A DNA stretch of 7,526 nucleotides, taken from Bacteroidaceae bacterium (GTDB lineage Bacteria; Bacteroidota; Bacteroidia; Bacteroidales; Barnesiellaceae_A). The stretch lies in assembly GCA_017561285.1 (NCBI GenBank), contig JAFZDG010000165.1:1-7526 (forward strand), given 5' to 3'. The position numbers and the translations under genes were made by a program. Under the pieces are notes generated by a model. That model saw only the letters and a list, made by a program, of their open reading frames with translations. It was not told the DNA's origin and made no database searches. Shown here in pieces: positions 1 to 6,375 of this stretch (position 1 is the stretch's first letter; each line of letters opens with the position of its first letter).

Positions 1-1617
1 GAAGAGTATGTATTGAACTTCACTATCTACAACGAGTATGTAGAGCCTGATGAAGTTGATGCTGCATTCACTGTAAATCCTGCTAACAACAGCAAGGTGA
101 GCGCACTCAAAGAGATGACTCTTACTTTCACCGACTATAGCGAAATCACAGTTGCTGAGCCCGACTGGATGACTGGTGCTAACTTGCCCGGTATCTATAT
201 GTATGATGATTTGACTGGTGCTACTATGCCTACCGGTTTCTACTTCTCATTCCGTCAAGGTAATGCTGCCAACCAATTGGTTGTATTTGTTGATCCCAAT
301 ATGATGTACACCGATGCATTCAACTTGCCCGGTACATTTGTTGTGAAGATTCCTAAGAAAGTTGTTACATTCAGCGATGGTGTTAACAAAGAAATCGAAT
401 TGACTTACACTGTTACAGGTGTTGAGAAGGATCTCTATATCACTGCTTCTGATCCCGAAAACAATGCAGTTGTTGAAAAACTTGAGTCTATTATCGTAGA
501 TTGGAATAAGGGTATTACAACTCCCAACGGTGATGTTACCAATGCTTATATCGAGAACGTACATGGTATCAATGTAAGCTCACTCAAGGTATCTTGGACC
601 GACAATGAAGGTGCTACTTTGCTTGGCAACCGCATCCGTTATATCCTCGAAAATCCTGTAGTTGAAAGTGGTACCTATACACTCATTATTCCTGCCGAGG
701 ATCTCGTTGACTTCGATACTGAATCTCAAACCAACGAAGAAGAGCGTCTTACATTCACAGTTGAGGCTGCTGCACAAGCTCCTGCTGTAGTTGCAACAAA
801 ACCCGCTGATGGTACTTCTGTAGATGCTCTCGAGTCTATCGTTGTTAACTTCAATATTCCTGTTAACTACGACGGCTACTTCGACAAAGCTTCTATCCAA
901 GATAAGAGCGGTAAGGTTATCTGCGAGTTTGCTTCTGCTACTTATGTAGATGGTGATGCATATAGCTCAGAGACTCTCATCTTCACACTCGATGAGAAGA
1001 TTGCTGAGGCTAATGACTATGTATTCGTACTTCCTGCCAAGACTATCACTTCTGCTATCGATTGGATGACAATGATGGAGAAAGACTTCAGCATGAATAT
1101 CACTGTAGGTGGTGCTCAAGTTGATGACGTTATCCTCGTAGCAACTACACCTTCGGCTAACTCTACAGTGGAAGAGTTGACTGAAATCGTTGCTGAGTTC
1201 AACACCGGTGTTGCTTTGATGATTTCACCCGATGTATTCGATTCATTGGATACTAAGGTAAGCACAACTGCTATCGAGTACAACGATGCTGAAGGCAATG
1301 CTTATCCCGAAAACATTGTACGTTTGGTATTGAATACACCCATCACAGCCGAAGGTACTTACTATGTAGTATTCGATGCAGGTAGCATCTACGACTATCC
1401 CAACTATGCTATTTGCAACAGCAAAGAGTATCGTATAAAGATTGAAGTAAGCAGCTTTGATGCAATCAATGGTATCGAGATGGATCCCGTAAACGGTTAT
1501 GTAGTTTACGACATCAACGGTTTCCGTGTAATGCAAACTAAGAAGGCTTCTGATCTCAACCGTCTCAACAACGGCTTGTACATCATCAATGGTGTGAAGG
1601 TTCTTATCAACAAATAA
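1..1617 (+). CDS. Secreted surface protein with Ig-like repeats and C-terminal sorting-type module (5' end outside window)
   Basis: The frame is open from base 1 to the TAA at 1615-1617 (538 codons), so the start lies upstream; the first in-frame TTG at base 13 is not a credible start. Four related units begin with an x-P-x-x-N/G motif followed by a short V-x-x-L-x-x-I-x-x-x-F/W strand. Counting from base 1, their key prolines are at residues 27, 152, 268 and 384, so the spacing is 125, 116 and 116 residues. This fits tandem Ig-like beta-sandwich domains. The last 48 residues (about 491-538) carry VVYDINGFRV, then NNGLYIINGVKVLINK, the pattern of C-terminal modules of Bacteroidales surface proteins, related to type IX secretion sorting domains. 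Codons are strongly biased (ATC, AAC, GGT, GCT), unlike the minus-strand genes, which suggests high expression. No catalytic motif is visible. Export by the type IX route and an adhesive or structural role are inference. Confidence 0.85.
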   Translation, partial: EEYVLNFTIYNEYVEPDEVDAAFTVNPANNSKVSALKEMTLTFTDYSEITVAEPDWMTGANLPGIYMYDDLTGATMPTGFYFSFRQGNAANQLVVFVDPNMMYTDAFNLPGTFVVKIPKKVVTFSDGVNKEIELTYTVTGVEKDLYITASDPENNAVVEKLESIIVDWNKGITTPNGDVTNAYIENVHGINVSSLKVSWTDNEGATLLGNRIRYILENPVVESGTYTLIIPAEDLVDFDTESQTNEEERLTFTVEAAAQAPAVVATKPADGTSVDALESIVVNFNIPVNYDGYFDKASIQDKSGKVICEFASATYVDGDAYSSETLIFTLDEKIAEANDYVFVLPAKTITSAIDWMTMMEKDFSMNITVGGAQVDDVILVATTPSANSTVEELTEIVAEFNTGVALMISPDVFDSLDTKVSTTAIEYNDAEGNAYPENIVRLVLNTPITAEGTYYVVFDAGSIYDYPNYAICNSKEYRIKIEVSSFDAINGIEMDPVNGYVVYDINGFRVMQTKKASDLNRLNNGLYIINGVKVLINK

Positions 1618-1640
1618 GAAATTAAAGCCTAAATACTTTG

Positions 1641-1672
1641 AGAGGCTGCGCCCCAAGCGCAGCCTCTTTTTT
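1641..1672 (+). terminator. Rho-independent terminator of the surface protein gene
   Basis: A perfect 11-bp GC-rich stem (AGAGGCTGCGC at 1641-1651 with GCGCAGCCTCT at 1657-1667) closes a 5-base loop and runs directly into six Ts (1667-1672). It lies 23 bases past the stop codon, so the transcript of the surface protein gene ends here. Confidence 0.95.
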
Positions 1673-2004
1673 GTTTATATGGCTGTAGTTGCTCATTGCA
1701 TTGCGAGCCGGCAACAACCCATTGATGCCGTCAAGTGTGTGTGCAACTCTATGAGGCTTGTTGTTATTCCGTTAAGGTGATGCCGCACAGCCGCAATGAT
1801 CGTGTCGCATAGATTATACTTTGTAACGTCTTGGTTTGTATCGTAGCGATAGAAGATGCCTCGAAGTATCTCCTATTTTGCATAGGTGAGTGCATATGAT
1901 GATACAGTGATAACCGCATAGATATGGTTCTACGGTTCTACGCCGCTGCTTAGCCATCTATGTGGCACTCGTTGTCTTGTAACGAAACATAGGTGCGATG
2001 CAAT
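1673..2004. other. Intergenic stretch with no recognisable gene
   Basis: About 330 bases between two convergent terminators. I see no recognisable coding region, RNA gene or mobile element. It holds a 33-codon plus-strand frame (1679-1780), a 47-codon minus-strand frame (1957 down to 1814), an 8-bp tandem repeat GGTTCTAC (1926-1941), and a weak stem (GGCAACAA/TTGATGCC, near 1710-1730). None is convincing alone. Its base composition is more balanced than that of the AT-rich spacers elsewhere in the window, so it could be decayed coding sequence, but I cannot name a source. Confidence 0.5.
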
Positions 2005-2038
2005 AAAAAAAGCCAAGTAACCTCACGGCCACCTGACT
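2005..2038 (-). terminator. Terminator of the collagen-like lipoprotein gene
   Basis: Read on the minus strand, AGTCAGGTGGCC (2038-2027) pairs over 12 bp with GGTTACTTGGCT (2022-2011) around a GTGA loop (GNRA type), followed by seven Ts (2011-2005). Four of the 12 pairs are G-U wobbles that become C-A mismatches on the plus strand, so the structure works only for minus-strand transcripts. It sits about 85 bases downstream of the lipoprotein stop codon. Confidence 0.85.
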
Positions 2039-2123
2039 CGATCATCATTATGAAAACTATTCTTCTCCTATTATATCAAAACAACATAATTCTTTATCCT
2101 AATGTTCAATGCATTTACATTTT

Positions 2124-2609
2124 TTACCACTTCAAGCTCATACGGAACTTGCAAGTAGCGGGTGGCGTTGCGGTGTAGAAATCGCTGTAATATACATAGA
2201 AGGCGATGCTGTTGCGGGTGTAGTCATACTTATACATCTCGCTCCATAGAGATTCATTCTTGCCTTGGTTCTCGCCAAAATAATTTTCGTAGGGTAGGGG
2301 GTAGAATATCTCATCGCCATTGTCCATACGACCTACCAGGCAACCCGATACTTCGCCCATATTTTCTACTACATAGCGCAACTCTTGGGGAGCATCGTTG
2401 CCCTCAAAAAGATACATATAGTACGAGTTGAGTTGATCGGCACCGTTTACCAGTTGCCATTGATGCGAGGCTATTGTGAAGTCGTACACTTTCCAGTTGA
2501 TACCTTCGCCCAGCTCTCCCGGAGGTCCCGGGGGGCCTTGTGGACCTTGCGGTCCAATGCACGACACCATTAGCAACGTCAGTGCAAGTATAGACAGAAT
2601 TTTTTTCAT
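2124..2609 (-). CDS. Small lipoprotein with collagen-like Gly-X-Y stretch
   Basis: 161 residues. The N-terminus is a lipoprotein signal peptide: MKK, a hydrophobic run, and the lipobox LMVSC with the acylated cysteine at residue 17. Directly after it come six Gly-X-Y triplets (residues 19-36, beginning GPQGPQGPPGPPG), as in bacterial collagen-like sequences. Residues about 37-161 look like a compact domain rich in Tyr, Trp and Asn with no motif I recognise. The acidic run that marks surface-exported lipoproteins in Bacteroidota is absent just after the cysteine, so a periplasm-facing anchor is as likely as surface display. The ATG at 2609 is the only start giving a complete signal peptide; no Shine-Dalgarno is seen. 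The gene stands alone between its terminator and an AT-rich spacer. Six triplets are too few to presume a stable triple helix; they may act as a stalk. The gene's reality and lipoprotein nature are secure; its role is unknown. Confidence 0.88.
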   Translation of the reverse strand: MKKILSILALTLLMVSCIGPQGPQGPPGPPGELGEGINWKVYDFTIASHQWQLVNGADQLNSYYMYLFEGNDAPQELRYVVENMGEVSGCLVGRMDNGDEIFYPLPYENYFGENQGKNESLWSEMYKYDYTRNSIAFYVYYSDFYTATPPATCKFRMSLKW

Positions 2610-2631
2610 ATCACTATATTTTAGTTTGTCG

Positions 2632-2666
2632 TAAAGTTACAAATAAATGGGTTAATTCCTATCAAA
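2632..2666 (-). promoter_or_regulatory. Possible promoter of the lipoprotein gene
   Basis: On the minus strand TAACTTTA (2639-2632) differs from the Bacteroides -7 box TAnnTTTG only at the last base and lies 22 bases before the ATG. A TTTG (2666-2663) lies 23 bases upstream of it, slightly more than the usual 19-21, which weakens the call. Confidence 0.3.
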
Positions 2667-2677
2667 TAGGGTTAATT
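2649..2677. repeat. Direct repeat GGGTTAATT, 20-base period
   Basis: GGGTTAATT occurs at 2649-2657 and again at 2669-2677 in the same orientation, starts 20 bases apart, in the presumed promoter region of the lipoprotein gene. A third copy lies at 3157-3165. The spacing of about two helical turns would suit paired binding of a regulator, but AT-rich chance repetition is possible. Confidence 0.35.
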
Positions 2678-2925
2678 ATTTAGCCTTCACTGCTACTTAT
2701 CTTCAAGTTTTACCTCGAAAGTATGCCTTTTTCGGTAGTTACATTATTTTGGGGGTAGTCTGCGTGTGTTATCGTTCCTTTTTTGTTTTGACGCATTCGC
2801 ATATCTAAAGTTTAAATGTTGTTGTTTGTTTGATTGTGAAAATATGTTAATAGTGAGTTTTTTGCGCCACTCAGCGTAACAATGAAGCAAAATATTTTGC
2901 AAATTTGCATTGAACATAGTGACAA
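2678..2925. other. AT-rich spacer upstream of the tRNA
   Basis: No coding region is visible. It should contain the tRNA promoter, but I found no clear TTTG plus TAnnTTTG pair. The best partial match to the -7 box is CAAATTTG (2900-2907), 18 bases before the tRNA, and it lies inside the palindromes described separately. Confidence 0.5.
2887..2908. repeat. Two overlapping perfect palindromes upstream of the tRNA
   Basis: GCAAAATATTTTGC (2887-2900) is a perfect 14-bp palindrome and shares its last two bases with GCAAATTTGC (2899-2908), a perfect 10-bp palindrome. The pair ends 17 bases before the mature tRNA. Either could be a protein-binding site or part of the promoter; no known operator is recognised. 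Confidence 0.4.
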
Positions 2926-2996
2926 TGTCCTGTGGTGTAATGGTAGCACTCCAGATTCTGGCTCTGTCAGTGAGGGTTCGAATCCTTCCAGGACAA
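2926..2996 (+). tRNA. tRNA-Gln (anticodon CTG)
   Basis: A full 71-base cloverleaf. The acceptor arms TGTCCTG (2926-2932) and CAGGACA (2989-2995) pair over 7 bp, with discriminator A at 2996. The D arm is GTGT/GCAC with loop AATGGTA. The anticodon loop TTCTGGC (2956-2962) carries CTG at 2958-2960, reading codon CAG. The T arm is GAGGG/CCTTC around TTCGAAT. The CCA tail is not encoded, so it must be added after transcription. The first pair of the anticodon stem is a C-U mismatch (2951 with 2967), leaving four canonical pairs (CAGA/TCTG). The weak U1-A72 end pair is a usual feature of bacterial glutamine tRNAs. Confidence 0.95.
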
Positions 2997-3070
2997 CAGC
3001 AATAAAATAATAATAAGGATAATTGGATTTTTCATAAGACAGAGAAACGTAAATGTGATATTTATGAATC

Positions 3071-3092
3071 TCTAATCATTTTTTGGATTAGA
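3071..3092 (+). other. Stem-loop between the tRNA and its terminator
   Basis: TCTAATC (3071-3077) pairs perfectly over 7 bp with GATTAGA (3086-3092) around the loop ATTTTTTG. It precedes the terminator stem by six bases. It may protect or mark the 3' trailer of the tRNA precursor for processing. Confidence 0.45.
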
Positions 3093-3098
3093 AACTTG

Positions 3099-3132
3099 AG
3101 AGGAGATATTGTGAAGTATCTCTTCTTTTTTT
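3099..3132 (+). terminator. Rho-independent terminator of the tRNA transcript
   Basis: AGAGGAGATA (3099-3108) pairs over 10 bp, with one G-U, with TATCTCTTCT (3117-3126) around an 8-base loop, and leads into seven Ts (3126-3132). The tRNA precursor would therefore carry a 3' trailer of about 130 bases. Confidence 0.85.
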
Positions 3133-3197
3133 ATTTAAGGGCTTCTGCTATAATTCGGGTTAATTGTAAAATGGCAGGATGAAAATTCCCTCCCCCC

Positions 3198-3233
3198 AAA
3201 AAAAAGACTGAGCCATAAAATTTTGACTCAGTC
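3198..3233 (-). terminator. Rho-independent terminator of the floA operon
   Basis: On the minus strand GACTGAG (3233-3227) pairs over 7 bp with CTCAGTC (3212-3206) and is followed by eight Ts (3205-3198). It is the first stem with a T tract after the floA stop codon, 140 bases downstream. There is no T run on the plus-strand side, so it serves the minus strand. Confidence 0.85.
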
Positions 3234-3283
3234 GAAAACCGATAACCTTTTTTTATAAAAACACGCTCACACGCTTGACGGTA

Positions 3284-3321
3284 ATAGAAAGCAACCGGTA
3301 GTATGTTTTATCGCTTTCTAT
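3284..3321 (-). other. Second stem-loop in the floA 3' region
   Basis: ATAGAAAGC and GCTTTCTAT (3313-3321 and 3284-3292) form a perfect 9-bp stem around a 20-base loop. No T tract follows, so it is not a terminator by itself. It lies between the floA-proximal hairpin and the terminator. Confidence 0.55.
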
Positions 3322-3332
3322 ATTATTTTCAA

Positions 3333-3371
3333 TTGTTTGTTACAACATCTGTTGGGAGTTGTAACAAACAA
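3333..3371 (-). other. 14-bp perfect stem-loop directly after floA
   Basis: TTGTTTGTTACAAC and its exact complement (3358-3371 and 3333-3346) form a 14-bp perfect stem with an 11-base loop, starting two bases after the floA stop codon. No T tract follows. The position suits a 3' stability element or a protein-binding hairpin; the function is inferred. Confidence 0.65.
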
Positions 3372-3373
3372 AA

Positions 3374-4354
3374 CTATTTATTGTTATTTTGAGGCGTTGC
3401 GGGTTTGGCTATGCTTTCGCGCATAGTTGTGTCGGCCTCAATATTTTTCATCTTGTAGTAGTCCATAATGCCCAAGTTGCCGTTTCTGAATGCTTCGGCC
3501 ATAGCTTGAGGCACTTCGGCTTCGGCTTCGATAACTTTGGCGCGAGCTTCTTGAGCTTTGGCTTTCATCTCTTGTTCGAGAGCTATAGCCATAGCGCGAC
3601 GCTCTTCGGCCTTGGCTTGAGCAATATTCTTGTCGGCCTGAGCTTGGTCTATTTGCAAGGTTGCACCAATGTTCTTACCTATATCGATGTCGGCGATGTC
3701 GATAGAGAGAATTTCAAATGCTGTACCTGAGTCGAGGCCTTTGCGCAATACAAGTTTTGAAATAGAATCGGGATTTTCCAACACCTCTTTGTGCGAAATG
3801 CTCGAACCGATAGACGAAACAATACCCTCGCCAACGCGAGCCAAAATGGTATCTTCGCCGGCACCTCCCACCAATTGGCGAATGTTGGCACGCACTGTTA
3901 CGCGAGCTTTGGCTATGAGCTGAATACCGTCTTTGGCCACTGCTGTTACGGGCGGTGTGTCGATAACTTTGGGGTTAACCGACATTTGTACGGCCTCGTA
4001 CACGTTACGACCGGCCAAGTCGATAGCCGATGCCATCTTAAAATCGAGTTCAATATTGGCTTTGGCTGCCGATACAAGTGCGTGTACCACGCGCTCTACG
4101 TGACCACCGGCAAGATAGTGTGCCTCAAGTTCATCGCGAGTAATTGAGCTCAATCCGGCTTTGTGTGCCTCAATCATACCGCTTACAATGACTGTAGGGG
4201 GTACTTTGCGGATGCGCATCAGGAATAGTTGTATGAGCGAAATATTTACGCCCGATACTCGTGCCGACAACCATAGCAGGAAGGGTACGAAGTAGAAGAA
4301 TAGCGATATCATGATGATAACCGCTACCAACAGTAAAATTGTGATTACTTCCAT
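3374..4354 (-). CDS. floA: Flotillin-like protein FloA
   Basis: 326 residues, close to the roughly 330 usual for FloA (YqfA/UPF0365 family). FloA is a membrane scaffold that assembles into foci and organises membrane microdomains and protein complexes on the cytoplasmic side. Visible parts: a hydrophobic N-terminal membrane segment (about 4-34), the family hallmark RIRKVPPTVIV (47-57), EAHYLAGGHVERVV (77-90), an SPFH-like core with AIDLAGRNVYEAVQMSVNPKV (110-130, strongly conserved) and LVGGAGEDTILARVGEGIV (161-179), then FEILSIDIADIDIGKNIGA (213-231). An Ala/Glu/Lys-rich helical stretch (about 235-285) suits oligomerisation, and a polar tail ends in PQNNNK. The ATG at 4354 gives the expected N-terminus. 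It is last in its operon, 17 bases after the NfeD-like gene, its usual partner. Nothing appears missing. Confidence 0.97.
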   Translation of the reverse strand: MEVITILLLVAVIIMISLFFYFVPFLLWLSARVSGVNISLIQLFLMRIRKVPPTVIVSGMIEAHKAGLSSITRDELEAHYLAGGHVERVVHALVSAAKANIELDFKMASAIDLAGRNVYEAVQMSVNPKVIDTPPVTAVAKDGIQLIAKARVTVRANIRQLVGGAGEDTILARVGEGIVSSIGSSISHKEVLENPDSISKLVLRKGLDSGTAFEILSIDIADIDIGKNIGATLQIDQAQADKNIAQAKAEERRAMAIALEQEMKAKAQEARAKVIEAEAEVPQAMAEAFRNGNLGIMDYYKMKNIEADTTMRESIAKPATPQNNNK

Positions 4355-4371
4355 AATATTATTATTTGAGG

Positions 4372-4860
4372 TTAGTTATTATTTGTTTCAAGGAGTGCTT
4401 GCTCAACGGTGACGGTCGTACGTTCTACCTTTGTTACAACCACTGGCGAACCTTCTTCTATAAATTCCAACGAGCGAGCTTCTACAGTACAGTTGCCAAT
4501 CATAACGCGTCCCATAGGGTTGAGGCGCGATAGGGCTATACCTTGGTTGCCCACTTGCACGCTGCTATCTATCTCGGTGGGGGCTGTAGCATCGATGTTG
4601 GTGTTGAGCGACACCTTGTCGAGGGTACGTGAGCGCATAAAGTACCATATGAGCGCAATGGTAATTATTGCGGCTATTAAAAGTGTTATGATACCTACCG
4701 TAATGCCCATGTGCGCAATCGTGTAGTATAGTGCAAAGCCATAGAAAGCTACCGAGAAAAATCCGGCTATAGATAATCCGGGCAAGAAGAATAGCTCGAG
4801 TATGAGTAGGGCTGCAGCTATGGCAATGAGTACGGTTATGATTATGATGTCGAGTATCAT
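4372..4860 (-). CDS. NfeD-like membrane protein with C-terminal OB-fold domain
   Basis: 162 residues, the short form of the NfeD family without the N-terminal ClpP-like protease domain. The first 75 residues are hydrophobic, with probable membrane helices at about 3-21, 30-48 and 52-74; LELFFLPGLSIAG (20-32) matches the conserved E-x-x-x-P-G-x-x-x-x-G turn. A soluble domain (about 100-155) has the pattern of the NfeD OB fold: GNQGIALSRLNPMGRVMIG (104-122), then EEGSPVVVTKV (135-145) and a terminal TVTVE strand. NfeD proteins are encoded with flotillins or stomatins and are thought to bind them through this domain. The stop is 17 bases before floA and the start is 12 bases after the TPR/PD40 gene, so all three are probably cotranscribed. 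The missing protease domain rules out the stomatin-cleaving role known for long NfeD forms. Confidence 0.92.
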   Translation of the reverse strand: MILDIIIITVLIAIAAALLILELFFLPGLSIAGFFSVAFYGFALYYTIAHMGITVGIITLLIAAIITIALIWYFMRSRTLDKVSLNTNIDATAPTEIDSSVQVGNQGIALSRLNPMGRVMIGNCTVEARSLEFIEEGSPVVVTKVERTTVTVEQALLETNNN

Positions 4861-4872
4861 AGCTATAGGTTG

Positions 4873-6324
4873 TTATTCGATATTAATGCCTAAGAATGCC
4901 AGTTCGGCACGTCGTGCGCGATTTTCGTACATCATAGGCGATTCGTTACTTTTCAATATCTCATTTTCCAATTGGCGTATCTCGTTTTCCAATTGGCTTT
5001 TTCTCTCCAACGAGGCTTGGGCATACTCGGCTCTAAGGCTCTCAAGACGAGCATTGCGCTCATCTATACGGCGTTGCAACGATCGCGACTGATTGTAGTA
5101 ATGCAATGCCTCGGGATTGCTGAAATCGCTTGAGTGGGTATAGATGCGACCATCGCATACAACAAAGGTAAATTCGTGTATGCGCATAGAGCGTTCTTCG
5201 GGTTTTATGGCGGCTATTTGTTCGAGTATCTCACTGTAGTCGGCACCTTCGGCCCATGTATCGGCTATAGAGGATAGCTGTGCCAGAGATGCCAAGTGAG
5301 GGGTGTCGGTGGCATATACTCTCTTGGTGTCGTTGGGTATAAAAATGTAGAGGGTGAGTTTGCCCGGAATATGATTGCGGTCGGTTACAAACCAACCTAC
5401 ATTCAGATACTCATCGATGACCATCATATAGTCGTTGTAGGGCGAGTTGAATGGCATTCCTACGTTTTGGGGAAGCATATAGTCGCCTCGTTCCGAGTTG
5501 AACATAGTTACAAATATGTCGTATCCGCCAAAACTGTTTTCGCCATCTTGTGCAAAATAGAGTGTTTGTCCATCGCTTAGCACATAGGGATAGTTCTGGT
5601 TGTATTCGTTGTTGAGCGTATTGGATATAGAGTGTAATGCGCCCCAATCGTGTCCCAAGAGGTTGTTTGACAGGCAGAGGTCGTAGTTGCCGTTGGGCTT
5701 GTTGGCCATATATATGACATCGCCTCGTTGGGGGGTGTAGGCTATGGTTGCCGAGTCGGCCTCAAATGCTTGTGGCAGCATTTCGTGTGACAGTAAGCGA
5801 CCGGCCTCGGGCGTGATACGGTAGTAATTGATAAATGTGAGGGAATCTACTACAAGACTATCTATTACTTGTACTTGTTCTACACCTCGCATCATCTTTT
5901 GTCCCATTTTGGCTGTGGCTATACGTTGTTCTATGCCTTCGATAGGCTCTTTCTTGTCTTTCTCTATATTCGACATATATGCATCGTAGGCATCAACGGC
6001 CTCCTCAAAACGGTATAGAGCGGCGTAAACCTCTCCTAAGTAGAAGTTTGATAATATGACTTTGCGTTCGACACCCTTTTGTAGGTATTTTATGGCCTCT
6101 TGATGGTTGCCCATATAGTGCAGACACACTCCAAACCAGTGATTGAGTGAGCCGTTTTTGGGCTTTTTCTTCAACTCTTTTTGGAATGTGGGTGCAGCCT
6201 CTTCATATTTTCCCGCTTTATATAGTTCGCGAGCTTCATCGAGTGTATATATCTCGGCCTGTGCTGTAGCAGTGGCCACAATGGCTATCAGTATAGCTGC
6301 AATAGTATGTATGTATTTGCTCAT
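4873..6324 (-). CDS. Periplasmic TPR / PD40 beta-propeller protein with C-terminal coiled coil
   Basis: 483 residues. A signal peptide (1-23, ending ATAQA) indicates export; there is no lipobox. Three TPR-like helical pairs follow at about 27-125 (for example ARELYKAGKYEEAAPTFQKE at 31-50 and WFGVCLHYMGNHQEAIKYLQ at 63-82). A region at about 195-335 has PD40/WD40-like propeller strands, clearest at 245-273 with YPYVLSDGQTLYFAQD and then GGYDIFVT. Residues about 410-460 are a charged, heptad-like coiled coil. The TPR-plus-PD40 order resembles PorE-like and OmpA-linked proteins of Bacteroidota, but no C-terminal OmpA peptidoglycan-binding domain is present; the coiled coil takes its place. The propeller looks short for a complete one. 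The gene has its own candidate promoter and leads the NfeD-floA pair. A scaffold role in the periplasm is likely; the partner is unknown. Confidence 0.85.
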   Translation of the reverse strand: MSKYIHTIAAILIAIVATATAQAEIYTLDEARELYKAGKYEEAAPTFQKELKKKPKNGSLNHWFGVCLHYMGNHQEAIKYLQKGVERKVILSNFYLGEVYAALYRFEEAVDAYDAYMSNIEKDKKEPIEGIEQRIATAKMGQKMMRGVEQVQVIDSLVVDSLTFINYYRITPEAGRLLSHEMLPQAFEADSATIAYTPQRGDVIYMANKPNGNYDLCLSNNLLGHDWGALHSISNTLNNEYNQNYPYVLSDGQTLYFAQDGENSFGGYDIFVTMFNSERGDYMLPQNVGMPFNSPYNDYMMVIDEYLNVGWFVTDRNHIPGKLTLYIFIPNDTKRVYATDTPHLASLAQLSSIADTWAEGADYSEILEQIAAIKPEERSMRIHEFTFVVCDGRIYTHSSDFSNPEALHYYNQSRSLQRRIDERNARLESLRAEYAQASLERKSQLENEIRQLENEILKSNESPMMYENRARRAELAFLGINIE

Positions 6325-6351
6325 ATATCTTTTAGAAACTATTCGCTACAG

Positions 6352-6359
6352 CAAATATA
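6352..6359 (-). promoter_or_regulatory. Candidate -7 promoter box for the TPR/PD40-nfeD-floA unit
   Basis: TATATTTG on the minus strand matches the Bacteroides -7 consensus TAnnTTTG exactly and lies 27 bases before the ATG at 6324, in the 73-base gap after the YcxB-like gene. No TTTG lies at the usual 19-21 base spacing; a TTTTG lies 12 bases upstream, which is too close. The call therefore rests on one box. Confidence 0.45.
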
Positions 6360-6375
6360 CAAAGTTTTTTACAAA

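Noticed and set aside
1243..1656. 137-codon minus-strand frame opposite the surface protein gene
   Set aside because: It is a shadow of the strongly codon-biased plus-strand gene and runs into that gene's terminator; no domain or signal is seen.
1679..1780. 33-codon plus-strand frame starting just after the surface-protein terminator
   Set aside because: Too short, no promoter or ribosome signal, no recognisable similarity, and it follows directly after a strong terminator.
1926..1941. Tandem repeat GGTTCTAC x2
   Set aside because: Only two 8-bp copies; too short to call a repeat element or attachment site.
1993..2178. 61-codon plus-strand frame
   Set aside because: It begins inside the lipoprotein gene's terminator and ends inside that gene on the opposite strand; the composition is AT-rich spacer translated by chance.
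2926..3132. tRNA gene as a possible integration site of a mobile element
   Set aside because: No integrase, no second copy of the tRNA 3' end in the window, and the neighbouring genes look like ordinary chromosomal genes.
3389..4147. Plus-strand frames opposite floA
   Set aside because: They mirror the highly conserved FloA reading frame; the Gly/Phe/Cys-rich translations are typical antisense artefacts.
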